Positions 55,079 through 64,000 of a stretch of 64,000 nt of DNA are shown one piece after another. A program made the position numbers and the translations under genes. The first letter of the stretch is position 1, and the number at the start of each line of letters is the position of its first letter. The DNA is from Tenacibaculum sp. SZ-18 (GTDB lineage: Bacteria; Bacteroidota; Bacteroidia; Flavobacteriales; Flavobacteriaceae): assembly GCF_002813915.1 (NCBI RefSeq), contig NZ_CP019335.1:3951777-4015776 (forward strand), given 5' to 3'. A model generated the notes under the pieces. The model searched no databases. It was not told the origin of the DNA and saw nothing but the letters and a program-made list of their open reading frames with translations.

Positions 55079-55760
55079 TTATTGTATTAAGGTTATTTTA
55101 CTATTTTTCCTTAATGTCCAATCGTAACTTAGATAATATATAGTGGCGTTATCATTTACTTTTGTGTTGAAATATTTATTAATATAATCTACTGATGACT
55201 GTATGGATGTAAAATCTTCCTGATACCATTCGAATATTTTGGATACTTTAATATTGTTCAATGAAATTTGTTTTTATATGAGTCATTTATGAATTCTTTC
55301 ATTAATTTTCCAGTTTTACTTTTATATTTCAGCAGTGAAAGCAAAGCTTGGGAATTTTGGTCGAGATATCTAACCAGTATTAATACCAACATGAATTCTT
55401 GGATCATCATGCCACTTTTTTAAAATTTTATGTTTTATGTAGTCTAATGAATACGTTTTCTTACCAAATTTTGCAAAAAGAATTTTCCATGCATTTTTTC
55501 CTTTAATTTTGATATCAGTAAGTTTTTTTTTAAAAAGGTAACTATCAATTAGTAACTTAATAGAATAAGTATTATAAGATTCATCTAAAATGCTTTAGCT
55601 CTTTTTGAAGACCATTTTTTACTGGGAATAGTTTCGTTTAGCTAATTTAAATAGATATCATGAATAGCTTTATTTGTGTCCAATCCTTTCTAATCCAATT
55701 TTCCATCAAGAAGATTAATATATATTTTGAAGAGCCTCTAGAATTCCATAATATTTTGTT
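55079..55760 (-). pseudogene. Decayed DUF547 family gene
   Basis: Translating the minus strand across stops and a frameshift restores a DUF547 protein. From the 5' side: YINLLDGKLD-stop-KGL (DYKGL in the family; TAG is the complement of 55690-55692), SKKWSSKRAKAF-stop-MNLYNTYSIKLLIDSYLF, NAWKILFAKFGKKTYSLDYIKHKIL, WHDDPRIHVGI, then a shift, IPKLCFHC, and the still-open last part (55079-55261) with VSKIFEWYQEDF and TIYYLSYDWTLRKN. At least four stops and one or two shifts are present. DUF547 proteins are of unknown function. The gene is dead. Confidence 0.82.
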
Positions 55761-56374
55761 GGAATACTTATGTTTAACAAAACGACTAATAATTTTTAAT
55801 TTACTTCTATTTTTATTCTCATCAGAATTTTTATGAATTGATTTTAAAATGATTACAGTTTTTGTAAAAAATTGAATAAAATCTAACTTTTTTTGAAATA
55901 TCTAAATAAATTCTTTGGATTGAATGCATTTCTATAGATGTATTGTTAAAGGTTTTTAAACTAAATCTTTTGAAAAATTATTATATAATAAGTATCCGTT
56001 TCTAAAATTATCAAGCAGTTTGATAAACATCTCTATGTTAATGTCTGCATTGATTCAATAATTTTCATCCCTAGGTTTATCTAAATTGGACGTGTTGAAG
56101 AAGTCAGTTAAACCATTATTCCACAGATTGGTTTTGGCATACTGATCCATTTCATTCTAGAAACTCTTTTATGCTCTTCATATTGAAAATTTATATTTAT
56201 GGTCTGTTGAATATTAATTATTGACAAATTAAATTGCAGGTAATTATTATCTCCGTTTTAATTAAAAAATGGTCAAACCCAGTGTTTATAACTACGGAGT
56301 TGCACTAATTTTTTTAGAAGATATTTATCTTATTGGTAGTTAAGATGTGAAATAAATATTTTTTTAACATTTAG
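55761..56374. other. Decayed sequence upstream of the DUF547 remnant
   Basis: No intact gene. On the minus strand near 56160-56000 there is a stretch with few stops (TDFFNTSNLDKPRDENY, then INIEMFIKLLDNFRNGYLL) that looks like old coding sequence but matches no family I know. It could be the 5' part of the dead DUF547 gene's neighbour or a separate lost gene. Confidence 0.35.
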
Positions 56375-56406
56375 TTTGTGTTTTGGTTTTCTTATTGATA
56401 GTTTTG
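56375..56406 (+). promoter_or_regulatory. Promoter of the secreted protease gene
   Basis: TTTG (56375-56378), 20 nt, then TAGTTTTG (56399-56406), close to the Bacteroidota consensus TTTG-N19-TAnnTTTG. The predicted start near 56413 leaves a 25-nt leader before ATG 56438. Confidence 0.7.
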
Positions 56407-56437
56407 TGACAATTAATTAACCAAAAACCCTTCTAAA

Positions 56438-58960
56438 ATGAAAAATCAATTTTTCAAGATGGCTACTTATGCCGTCATGGTTTTGTGTTGTACAAGTATA
56501 ACAGCACAAAAAAAGTTTAAAATTGGAGATGAGTATGATACGAAAATTAGTCTTTTAGAGACGTATCAAAACTTTGCTAAAATTGCAAACCAAAAACTAT
56601 CTCAACCTCAATTAGTATTTAAGAAAGAATTTTATTCAAAAAGTTCTACGTATGTTAAGTTATATTTTGAAAAATTTGACTTAGCTCCAGGCGATTTTGT
56701 TGAAATTATTGGTGCCAATACAAAAGAGAAAATCGTTTATGGTGGTCAAGGTAAGATTGTAGATTCTGATATGACTATGATTAGTAGTTTCTGGTCTCAA
56801 GTAATTTTTGACGATAAAGTGGAAATTAGATTATATTCTAAAGGAAAACCAGGATATCATAATGGATTCGAAATTTCAAAGGTGGCTTATGGATTTACGA
56901 AAGAGAAAATCTTAAAACAATTTGCTAAAAATGATGGACAACAAAGATCAATTTGTTCTAGTGATAATAAGGAGAGAATAGCTTGTTATGAGGGAACGGA
57001 AATGTATGAAAAAGCAAAGGCCGTATGTCGATTAATTATCGGTGGTACTTCTAGTTGTACAGGCTGGTTGTTAGGTAGCGAAGGTCACTTAATGACAAAT
57101 AATCACTGTATCGGATCAGTTTCAGCGGCTCAAAATACAGATTATGTTTTTAATTATCAGCAAGCGAGCTGTACTGGTAGTGCGAATGCTACAAGCGATG
57201 TTGTTGCTTCTTCAGCAACTTTTATCAAAACCAATTCAAGTCTAGATTATACGTTAGTAAAATTACCTTCTAATCCAACAAATACTTATGGTTATTTAAG
57301 TTTAAGTTCTGCTGTAACAGCGGCAGGAGACAGAATTTATATTCCTCAGCATCCAGGTGGAAGAAGAAAAGAAATCTCTGTTAAAACTGATGTGGATGCA
57401 ACTTCAGGAGGTTTTTCGAGAGTATTTCAAAGTTCATCAGGTTTTGGACAGCAAGTTCGTTACTATGCAGATACGGAAGGAGGAAGTTCTGGTTCACCAG
57501 TCTTGGATTTTAATTCAAATTTAGTTGTAGCGATACACAATACGGGTGGATGTCCGAATGGTTCATATGGTAGAAGTGATAATTTAATCGCTGCCATTGG
57601 TAATGATATGCCAGCCGATGGTGTTGATGGAAATGGAGGAGGAAATCCTGATCCGGATCCGGACCCAAGTTGTTCTTCAACAGTAAGTTCATTTCCTTAC
57701 AGTGAAAGTTTTGAAGCTAATGTTGGATGGACGCAAGTTACAGGTGATGACGGAAACTGGGTAAGAGATGCTTCAGGTACACCATCTTCAGGTACAGGTC
57801 CTAGCTCTGGTGCAAATGGTTCGTATTATATGTTTTTAGAGGCTTCTACAAACGGAAGTACAGGACAGATAGGTTCAAATGCTACAGCAATTTTACAAAG
57901 TCCATGTTTTAATTTGTCAGGTTTGTCTTCTGCAACATTTGCATTTAGTAACCATATGTACGGAACTGCAGTTGGTTCTTTAAGCTTGGAAGCTTCAACT
58001 AATGGTACAACTTGGGCTAGTCTTTGGAGTGATTCAGGTAACAACGGAAATCAGTGGAATTCAGTAACTGTTAACTTAAGTGCTTACGTTGGGCAAAGTG
58101 AATTAAGATTACGTTTTGTTGGAACTACAGGACCTAGTTGGTCTAGTGATATCGCAATTGATAATTTATCATTAACTTCTGGTGGAGGAGGAACACCGTC
58201 TTGTCCAACATTAGATTTCAATGATTTTAATATAACATCATTTTCTAATCAGGATGCCTCAGGAAACTTTTCAATCGGTAATGGTGGTAATTCTTTGACG
58301 TTAACAAATAATACTTGGAAATATCTTCCAATGGATTATACAGTTACGGCAAACACTGTTATTGAATTTGAATTTAGAAGTACTTCACAAGGAGAAATTC
58401 ATGGAGTTGGTTTTGAAAATGATAATAGTTTAACTTCGAGTAGATATTTTAAAGTTCATGGAACGCAAAATTATGGTGTAACGAACTATGATAATTATAC
58501 AAGTGGAACTGTTAAATATACTATTCCAGTAGGAAGTTCATATACTGGAAGTATGAACAGATTAGTATTCATTAATGATAATGATGCTGGTTCTGGAAAT
58601 AATTCTACGTTCTCAAATGTTAGAATATATGAAGGTTCTTGTGAAAGTTCTAATGTTGTTGTAACTGAAGTTTTTGAAACAAGAGTTGATATTATTGGTG
58701 ATGAGGATGAAGGAGTGTTTACAAACGTAAGAGTTGCTCCGAACCCAATTAGAAAAGGAACATTATTAAAACTTGTGGGTCCAGCCGAAAGTTTGAAAGA
58801 TGCAAATTATTCTGTTGTAAACGTGTTAGGACAAGTTGTAAAAAGAGGGAATGTAAATGAAACTAAAACTATTAGTATAGATAAGTTTACTTCAGGAATT
58901 TACATCTTGAGATTGGAAAATAAGTTTACACAAGCTAGTCAAAGATTTATAATCGAATAA
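56438..58960 (+). CDS. Secreted trypsin-like serine protease with T9SS tail
   Basis: An 840-residue secreted protease. It has a signal peptide (about 1-23), a propeptide-like region (to about 175) and an S1-type protease domain with triad H223 (TNNHCIG), D270 (SSLDYTLVKL) and S351 (EGGSSGSPVLD), similar to lysyl endopeptidase-type enzymes. A DPDPDP linker (about 405-412), a MAM/jelly-roll-like binding domain (about 415-590), a second beta domain (about 595-745) and a T9SS type A sorting tail (about 765-840; VRVAPNPIRKG, ITSGIYILRLEN-like) follow. Exported by the type IX system. Substrate specificity is not proven. Confidence 0.93.
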   Translation: MKNQFFKMATYAVMVLCCTSITAQKKFKIGDEYDTKISLLETYQNFAKIANQKLSQPQLVFKKEFYSKSSTYVKLYFEKFDLAPGDFVEIIGANTKEKIVYGGQGKIVDSDMTMISSFWSQVIFDDKVEIRLYSKGKPGYHNGFEISKVAYGFTKEKILKQFAKNDGQQRSICSSDNKERIACYEGTEMYEKAKAVCRLIIGGTSSCTGWLLGSEGHLMTNNHCIGSVSAAQNTDYVFNYQQASCTGSANATSDVVASSATFIKTNSSLDYTLVKLPSNPTNTYGYLSLSSAVTAAGDRIYIPQHPGGRRKEISVKTDVDATSGGFSRVFQSSSGFGQQVRYYADTEGGSSGSPVLDFNSNLVVAIHNTGGCPNGSYGRSDNLIAAIGNDMPADGVDGNGGGNPDPDPDPSCSSTVSSFPYSESFEANVGWTQVTGDDGNWVRDASGTPSSGTGPSSGANGSYYMFLEASTNGSTGQIGSNATAILQSPCFNLSGLSSATFAFSNHMYGTAVGSLSLEASTNGTTWASLWSDSGNNGNQWNSVTVNLSAYVGQSELRLRFVGTTGPSWSSDIAIDNLSLTSGGGGTPSCPTLDFNDFNITSFSNQDASGNFSIGNGGNSLTLTNNTWKYLPMDYTVTANTVIEFEFRSTSQGEIHGVGFENDNSLTSSRYFKVHGTQNYGVTNYDNYTSGTVKYTIPVGSSYTGSMNRLVFINDNDAGSGNNSTFSNVRIYEGSCESSNVVVTEVFETRVDIIGDEDEGVFTNVRVAPNPIRKGTLLKLVGPAESLKDANYSVVNVLGQVVKRGNVNETKTISIDKFTSGIYILRLENKFTQASQRFIIE

Positions 58961-59000
58961 TTATAGTTGTGTCATTTAAATAGTTAAATGAATTAATTAG

Positions 59001-59036
59001 AAAACCCTCTTGTTTTGCAAGGGGGTTTATTTTTTA
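59001..59036 (+). terminator. Terminator after the protease gene
   Basis: AAACCCTCTTG pairs with CAAGGGGGTTT (one G-T pair), loop TTTTG, followed by ATTTTTTA. Lies 40 bp past the protease stop. Confidence 0.85.
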
Positions 59037-59062
59037 TCTTTAAATAATAGTAATTTGTCAGA

Positions 59063-60181
59063 ATGAATACAGTTAAAGTTCTTATTATACTAATTTTATT
59101 TGTAGGTGCGTTTCAAGGTATTGTCTATGGAATTGTTCTTTGTAAAGCAAAACGGAATTTATATTCTAATAGAATCCTTTCGGTAATACTGTTTTTACTT
59201 TCATATCGACTATTAATTCAAATAATGCGCCTGTTTGGTTTAGGATATTACGATACTTGGTATTATTTTATGTTAGACTTAAGTTGGGTAACAGGTCCAT
59301 TGTTATATTTTTATGTAAAGTCGCACTTAGATGGTAATTATAAAATATCTAAAAAGGAACTGTATCACTTTATTCCACTTTTAGTTCAAATTTGTATAAG
59401 CATATTTGTGAGACTTCAAAATTTATACTGGGAAGGTACACGTGAAAGTCTCAGTTGGCTTGGTTACTGGGGGTATGTAGTATGGATGAATTACCCAACT
59501 ATTTATATTGTTGCAAGTATATTAATAATTGTTTATGCTCATAAAGCATTAAAGTTGTTGTATAAGGGAGTAAATATTCAAGAGCAGACATTACGTTGGC
59601 TTAAACGAATTCTGTTTTCTTTCCAAGTATATTTTAGTCTAGTTTTATTAATACTAGTTGTAGATGTCATAATTTACAATATCTTTCTTAACAATAACTA
59701 TTTTTATTTTGTCAGATTTTTCTATTATCCATTTTTTATTGGAATATCAGTGTTAATTTATTGGTTAGGAATGGAAGGATTTGCAAGAAGAGATGAGAAG
59801 AGAATTATTCCCAAAAGTCAATTATCAAATGAAGAGAGAACGAAATTAGAATTAATTGCGAAGGAATTAAAAGTGATTGTAGAAGAAAGGAAACTATATA
59901 AGATACAAAAGCTGAATCTAGATATGTTATCAAAAGAGTTACAAACGAAATCATATTTGGTAACGCTTTGCTTAAAAGAAATTTATGGAAAGAATTTTAA
60001 CGATTATATAAATGAGTATAGAGTAAAAGAGGTTCAGTATTTATTAAAGCAGTCAGATAATACTAAGTACACATTATTAAGTTTAGCTATGGAAGCAGGC
60101 TTTAACTCTAAATCTTCATTTAATAGAGCGGTTCAGAAGCATTTAGGAGTTTCACCTAGCGAATTAAAGCGCGAGGAATAA
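59063..60181 (+). CDS. Membrane-embedded AraC-family transcription regulator
   Basis: A 372-residue protein. About seven TM segments fill residues 1-240 (LIILILFVGAFQGIVYGIVL, VILFLLSYRLLIQIM and so on), followed by a linker and a C-terminal AraC helix-turn-helix (about 270-372: LNLDMLSKELQTKSYLVTLCLKEIYGKNFNDYINEYRV, LAMEAGFNSKSSFNRAVQKHLG). This 7TM-plus-AraC layout is frequent in Flavobacteriia. Its signal and targets are unknown; the inverted repeats right after it are candidate binding sites. Confidence 0.9.
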   Translation: MNTVKVLIILILFVGAFQGIVYGIVLCKAKRNLYSNRILSVILFLLSYRLLIQIMRLFGLGYYDTWYYFMLDLSWVTGPLLYFYVKSHLDGNYKISKKELYHFIPLLVQICISIFVRLQNLYWEGTRESLSWLGYWGYVVWMNYPTIYIVASILIIVYAHKALKLLYKGVNIQEQTLRWLKRILFSFQVYFSLVLLILVVDVIIYNIFLNNNYFYFVRFFYYPFFIGISVLIYWLGMEGFARRDEKRIIPKSQLSNEERTKLELIAKELKVIVEERKLYKIQKLNLDMLSKELQTKSYLVTLCLKEIYGKNFNDYINEYRVKEVQYLLKQSDNTKYTLLSLAMEAGFNSKSSFNRAVQKHLGVSPSELKREE

Positions 60182-60182
60182 G

Positions 60183-60230
60183 GTGTCAAATATATTTCTG
60201 ACACATATTTGAGGTCAAATATTGGTGTCA
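60183..60230. promoter_or_regulatory. Repeated GTGTCA / TCAAATAT operator-like sites
   Basis: GTGTCA occurs at 60183-60188 and 60225-60230 and inverted (TGACAC) at 60199-60204. TCAAATAT occurs at 60186-60193 and 60215-60222 and inverted (ATATTTGA) at 60205-60212. The cluster sits just after the AraC gene and before the small secreted gene, as expected for a regulator binding region. Confidence 0.55.
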
Positions 60231-60267
60231 ATTATATAAATGAGGCGATTTGTACGAGGTTGAAATC

Positions 60268-60275
60268 TATGTTTG
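60268..60275 (+). promoter_or_regulatory. Candidate -7 box of the small secreted gene
   Basis: TATGTTTG fits TAnnTTTG, 25 nt before ATG 60300. The nearest TTTG is 15 nt upstream, which is short, so activation by a regulator bound at the repeats could be needed (inference). Confidence 0.45.
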
Positions 60276-60299
60276 TATGGAATTTTAAAATCTATTACA

Positions 60300-60695
60300 A
60301 TGAAAAAAGTTTATGTATTCATTTCGTTTTTTGTTCTTTGGAACATCACCAATTCTTATGCTCAGATTAGTTCAGATCATAAAGTTGACGCTTTATTAGG
60401 AAATTGGAAAATTGACATGTCACCGTCTGATAAATCAGATAATAATTACGCTATTATGATTATAGATAAAGTCTCTAACAATTCTATCGAAGGAACATTT
60501 TACAGAGAAGGAGTAAAAATCCGAGAAGGTAGAGTAAATACATTAAATAGTAACATTTATGGAGCACTAGTATCAGGAGATAATTCTGGTGATTATAATA
60601 CTTCATTTTATCTTAAAAACGGAAAACTTTATGGTTCAACTCATTCACTGAAAAAAGATTTTTTAGCTGTTTGGGTAGCAACTAAGGAAAAATAA
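60300..60695 (+). CDS. Small secreted protein of unknown function
   Basis: A 131-residue protein started at ATG 60300, where a signal peptide (VYVFISFFVLWNITNSYA, cleaved near residue 22) begins; an upstream in-frame ATG at 60273 lies inside the -7 box. The mature part (DALLGNWKIDMSP, IEGTFYREG, FYLKNGKLYGSTHS) looks like a small lipocalin-like beta barrel. Function unknown. Possibly controlled by the upstream AraC protein. Confidence 0.8.
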   Translation: MKKVYVFISFFVLWNITNSYAQISSDHKVDALLGNWKIDMSPSDKSDNNYAIMIIDKVSNNSIEGTFYREGVKIREGRVNTLNSNIYGALVSGDNSGDYNTSFYLKNGKLYGSTHSLKKDFLAVWVATKEK

Positions 60696-60700
60696 GAAAT

Positions 60701-60732
60701 AAAAAAGCCACACAAATATGCGTGGCTTTTTT
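60701..60732. terminator. Bidirectional terminator between convergent genes
   Basis: AAAAAAGCCAC pairs with GTGGCTTTTTT around a 10-nt loop. It ends the small secreted gene on the plus strand and sufD on the minus strand. Confidence 0.85.
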
Positions 60733-60753
60733 CTATATTTCGTTTTAGGCTAA

Positions 60754-62070
60754 TTATAAATCGAAACCGATATCTACACCTAATTTACTTGCAATGATTT
60801 TTGTGATTCTTTGTTTAACTTCAGGAATCTTAACACTTTCTAAAACCGTATTAGCAAAAGCGTACATTAACAAAGCATTCGCTTCTTTCTTAGGAATACC
60901 TCTTTGTTGCATATAGAATAAAGCTTGTGAATCTAGTTGACCAATAGTACAACCGTGGGAGCATTTCACATCATCAGCGAAAATTTCTAACTGAGGCTTA
61001 GCATTAATAGTAGCTTTATCACTTATTAAAACGTTATTGTTTTGTTGATAAGCATTTGTTTTTTGTGCTTCTTTCTCAACAATTACTTTTCCATTGAAAA
61101 CACCTGTAGAACGATCATTATAGATTCCTTTGTAATCCTGATGACTTTCACAATTTGGTTCAATATGGTGAACTAAAGTATGATGATCTACATGCTGTTT
61201 TCCTTCAAGAATTGTAACTCCTTTTAAAATAGAATCAATTCGCTCTCCTTGTTGAAAGAAGTTTAAGTTGTTTCTAGTAATATTTCCTCCGAAAGAGAAA
61301 GTATGGACAGAACATACACTTTCTTTTTTTTGCTCAATGTAAGTATTATCAACTAAAGACGCGTTATTATTGTCATTCTGAATTTTATAGTAATCTACAT
61401 TCGCATGGGTATCGACAAAAATTTCAGTTACAGAGTTGGTAAGAATAGCATTGTTAGTTAAACTTTGATGACGCTCAATAATTTGAACATGTGCATTACG
61501 TTCGGCAACAATTAAATTCCGTGGTTGAATCATTGTTGCATTTTCCGTTCCTGTTGTAAAGTAGATAATCTGGATTGGTTTTTCGACTTCTACATTTTTT
61601 GGAATATAAATATAAGCTCCTTCACTTGTGAAAGCAGTATTTAAAGAAGTTAAGTTGTCTTGTTTTGCTACTTTGTTAAAATAGTTTTCAATAACCGCTT
61701 TATATTTTGCTTTGCTTAAGGCAGATGATAATAGGCAAATATCCATATTATCATGAGTAGTATCTGATAAAAAAGAACTATACTTTCCATCGATAAATAC
61801 AATCTTGTATGTATCAATATCATGAATGAAATACTTTTTTACATCTGCTAACTCTACTGCAGTTTCTGCTTTAGGAAAAATACTATAATCTTCTTTTAAA
61901 ATTGAATTTAAAGAAGTGTATTTCCAAGCTTCTAATTTCTTAGAAGGGAAACCTAATTTTTCAAAATTTTGTAGTGCTTTCGACCTAATTTCATGAACAT
62001 CGCTATTAACGTCCTTGCCATTTTCAAAAGCTAAATATGATGATAATAATTTATCCTTTAATTCCTCCAT
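60754..62070 (-). CDS. sufD: SUF Fe-S assembly scaffold protein SufD
   Basis: A 438-residue SufD. SufB/SufD-type beta-helix core: NLIVAERNAHVQIIERHQSL, HTFSFGGNITRNNLNFFQQG, HTLVHHIEPNCESHQDYKGIYNDRSTGVFNGKVIV, and the C-terminal CSHGCTIGQLDSQALFYMQQRGI signature. With SufB and SufC it builds Fe-S clusters. Third gene of the visible suf unit in transcription order B, C, D, 28 bp after sufC, and ended by the terminator at 60701-60732. Confidence 0.97.
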   Translation of the reverse strand: MEELKDKLLSSYLAFENGKDVNSDVHEIRSKALQNFEKLGFPSKKLEAWKYTSLNSILKEDYSIFPKAETAVELADVKKYFIHDIDTYKIVFIDGKYSSFLSDTTHDNMDICLLSSALSKAKYKAVIENYFNKVAKQDNLTSLNTAFTSEGAYIYIPKNVEVEKPIQIIYFTTGTENATMIQPRNLIVAERNAHVQIIERHQSLTNNAILTNSVTEIFVDTHANVDYYKIQNDNNNASLVDNTYIEQKKESVCSVHTFSFGGNITRNNLNFFQQGERIDSILKGVTILEGKQHVDHHTLVHHIEPNCESHQDYKGIYNDRSTGVFNGKVIVEKEAQKTNAYQQNNNVLISDKATINAKPQLEIFADDVKCSHGCTIGQLDSQALFYMQQRGIPKKEANALLMYAFANTVLESVKIPEVKQRITKIIASKLGVDIGFDL

Positions 62071-62098
62071 TCTTTCAAGTTTTAGTGGAACTCAGAAA

Positions 62099-62851
62099 TT
62101 ATGAGTTCACTTCTTCTTTAATCCAATCGTAACCTTTAGCTTCTAATTCAAGTGCTAAAGAAGCATCTCCAGTTTTTACAATTTTACCATCGTGTAAAAC
62201 GTGAACAAAATCAGGAACGATATAATCTAATAAACGTTGGTAGTGAGTAATAACAATAACAGCGTTGTCTTCAGATTTTAATTTATTTACTCCATTAGCA
62301 ACAATACGAAGCGCATCAATATCTAAACCAGAATCAGTTTCATCTAAGATGGCTAATTTTGGCTCTAACATTGCCATTTGGAATATTTCGTTACGTTTCT
62401 TTTCTCCTCCTGAAAATCCTTCGTTCAAAGAACGAGATAAGAATTTACGATCGATCTCAAGTAATTCTGACTTTTCACGAATCTTTTGTAACATTTCTTT
62501 AGCAGGCATTTCCTCTAAACCTTGTGCCTTGCGTGATTCGTTAATTGCAGTTTTGATAAAGTTTGTTACTGTTACACCTGGAATTTCAACTGGATATTGA
62601 AATGATAAAAATACACCAGCATGTGCTCTTTCTTCAGGAGCTAATTCACTAATATCTTCTCCATCTAATTCAATAGAACCAGAAGTTACTTCATATTCTT
62701 CTTTACCTGCGATCACAGAAGCCATTGTACTTTTTCCAGCTCCATTAGGTCCCATAATTGCATGAACTTCTCCTGCTTTAACTTCTAAGTTTAATCCTTT
62801 TAAGATTGACTTTTCTTCTACTTCTGCGTGTAAGTTTTGAATCTTTAACAT
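62099..62851 (-). CDS. sufC: SUF Fe-S assembly ATPase SufC
   Basis: A 250-residue ABC-type ATPase without membrane domain. Walker A GPNGAGKS (about 35-42), LSFQYP Q-loop region, signature [12 protein letters not shown], Walker [13 protein letters not shown], and H-loop ITHY. It energises the SufBCD scaffold. Located between sufB (47 bp) and sufD (28 bp) on the same strand. Confidence 0.98.
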   Translation of the reverse strand: MLKIQNLHAEVEEKSILKGLNLEVKAGEVHAIMGPNGAGKSTMASVIAGKEEYEVTSGSIELDGEDISELAPEERAHAGVFLSFQYPVEIPGVTVTNFIKTAINESRKAQGLEEMPAKEMLQKIREKSELLEIDRKFLSRSLNEGFSGGEKKRNEIFQMAMLEPKLAILDETDSGLDIDALRIVANGVNKLKSEDNAVIVITHYQRLLDYIVPDFVHVLHDGKIVKTGDASLALELEAKGYDWIKEEVNS

Positions 62852-62898
62852 TGTATATCTATGCTTAAAAAGCTAATTTTATTATTGGTAATAATATT

Positions 62899-64000
62899 TT
62901 ATCCTACACTTCCTTCTAAGGAAATTTCTAATAATTTTTGTGCCTCAACAGCAAATTCCATGGGTAATTTGTTTAATACTTCCTTGCTAAACCCGTTAAC
63001 GATAAGTGCAATAGCTTTTTCAGTATCAATACCTCTTTGATTGCAATAGAACAATTGATCTTCTCCGATTTTGCTTGTTGTAGCCTCATGCTCTACTTGT
63101 GCTGATTTATTTTTAGTTTCTATATATGGGAAGGTATGAGCTCCACATTCATTACCCATTAATAAACTATCGCATTGAGAGAAGTTACGCGCATTCTCAG
63201 CTCTAGAACCAATTTGTACTAATCCACGATAACTGTTTTGTGATTTACCAGCTGAAATACCTTTTGAAATAATAGTTGATTTCGTATTCTTTCCAAGATG
63301 AATCATTTTCGTTCCTGTATCTGCTTGTTGGAAATTGTTAGTCACAGCGATCGAATAGAATTCTCCTACTGAATTGTTTCCTTTTAAAACACAACTTGGA
63401 TATTTCCAAGTTACTGCAGAGCCAGTTTCGACCTGAGTCCAAGAAATTTTAGCATTGGTTTCACATAAACCACGTTTCGTAACGAAGTTAAAGACTCCAC
63501 CTTTACCTTGTTCATCACCCGGAAACCAATTTTGTACTGTTGAATATTTTATTTCTGCATCATCCATAGCGATTAATTCAACTACGGCGGCGTGTAATTG
63601 ATTTTCATCACGTTGAGGTGCAGTACATCCTTCTAAGTAAGAAACGTAACTGCCTTTATCGGCAATTACTAAGGTCCTTTCGAATTGTCCTGTTCCACCT
63701 TCATTAATTCTGAAGTAAGTAGATAATTCCATTGGACAACGAACACCTTTAGGAATGTAACAAAAAGAACCATCTGAGAATACAGCAGAATTTAATGCCG
63801 CATAAAAGTTATCAGTTGTAGGAACTACAGAGCCAATATATTTCTTAACTAATTCAGGATGTTCTTGAATAGCTTCTGAAATGGGCATAAAGATAATTCC
63901 TTTTTCTGCTAGTGTTTCTTTAAATGTAGTAGCAACAGAAACAGAATCCATTACGATATCAACAGCAACATTTGCTAGTCTTTTTTGTTCTTCTAAAGAA
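62899..64000 (-). CDS. sufB: SUF Fe-S assembly protein SufB, 5' end cut by window edge
   Basis: The frame stays open to base 64000, so the first part of the gene (about a hundred residues, judging from usual SufB length) is missing. The ATG at 63951 is internal (upstream codons read [14 protein letters not shown]). Typical motifs are [94 protein letters not shown], and the C-terminal [14 protein letters not shown]. The scaffold of the SUF Fe-S system and first visible gene of the sufBCD unit. Confidence 0.97.
   Translation of the reverse strand, partial: SLEEQKRLANVAVDIVMDSVSVATTFKETLAEKGIIFMPISEAIQEHPELVKKYIGSVVPTTDNFYAALNSAVFSDGSFCYIPKGVRCPMELSTYFRINEGGTGQFERTLVIADKGSYVSYLEGCTAPQRDENQLHAAVVELIAMDDAEIKYSTVQNWFPGDEQGKGGVFNFVTKRGLCETNAKISWTQVETGSAVTWKYPSCVLKGNNSVGEFYSIAVTNNFQQADTGTKMIHLGKNTKSTIISKGISAGKSQNSYRGLVQIGSRAENARNFSQCDSLLMGNECGAHTFPYIETKNKSAQVEHEATTSKIGEDQLFYCNQRGIDTEKAIALIVNGFSKEVLNKLPMEFAVEAQKLLEISLEGSVG

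Overview
The window is AT-rich, uses short spacers and weak ribosome-binding sites, and carries TAnnTTTG-type promoter boxes, type IX secretion (T9SS) sorting tails, a hybrid two-component regulator and a SUF operon. Together these point to a member of the Bacteroidota, most likely a (marine) Flavobacteriaceae; the genus cannot be fixed from the sequence.

Layout. (1) 1-4059: a tandem array of small peptide precursors with a nitrile-hydratase-like (NHLP/proteusin-type) leader ending in a Gly-Gly site. Five copies are intact or cut by the window edge, and one is a dead copy with four in-frame stops. The array is followed by a small membrane protein and a JmjC-type Fe(II)/2-oxoglutarate oxygenase. 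This looks like the end of a ribosomal peptide (RiPP) locus. (2) 4318-34567: a 30-kb, single-strand extracellular contractile injection system (eCIS). It has a DUF4255 cap protein, one sheath gene, two tube genes, a DUF5908 protein, a LysM hub protein, a VgrG-like spike, PAAR, a gp25-like protein, two large baseplate proteins, a giant Ig-module protein, a tape measure, a holin-like membrane protein, two cargo candidates (a DUF4157 protein and a 1409-aa nuclease-type toxin), a peptidoglycan-binding/CHAP-like lysin and an AAA+ ATPase. (3) 34568-39769: an apparently gene-free spacer, tRNA-Asn, and sucA-sucB of the 2-oxoglutarate dehydrogenase complex. (4) 39794-44457: a broken DUF418 gene, two small envelope proteins on the minus strand, a DUF4349 lipoprotein and a YhhN-like membrane protein divergent to them, and a collagen-like lipoprotein. 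(5) 44708-54850, all minus strand: a repeat lipoprotein, a GAF/AraC regulator, a hybrid two-component regulator and a secreted alpha-amylase with three starch-binding modules. (6) 54851-56437: a graveyard region with a decayed DUF547 gene. (7) 56438-60695: a secreted trypsin-like protease, a membrane-bound AraC regulator and a small secreted protein. (8) 60754-64000, minus strand: sufB (cut by the window end), sufC and sufD.

How the parts may work together. The eCIS genes encode a full contractile particle plus cargo and possible release functions. The RiPP precursors share a leader that could recruit common enzymes while the cores differ, and the JmjC protein is the only candidate tailoring enzyme in view. 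The amylase and the hybrid regulator form a likely starch-sensing and starch-degrading pair, although no SusC/SusD genes are present here.
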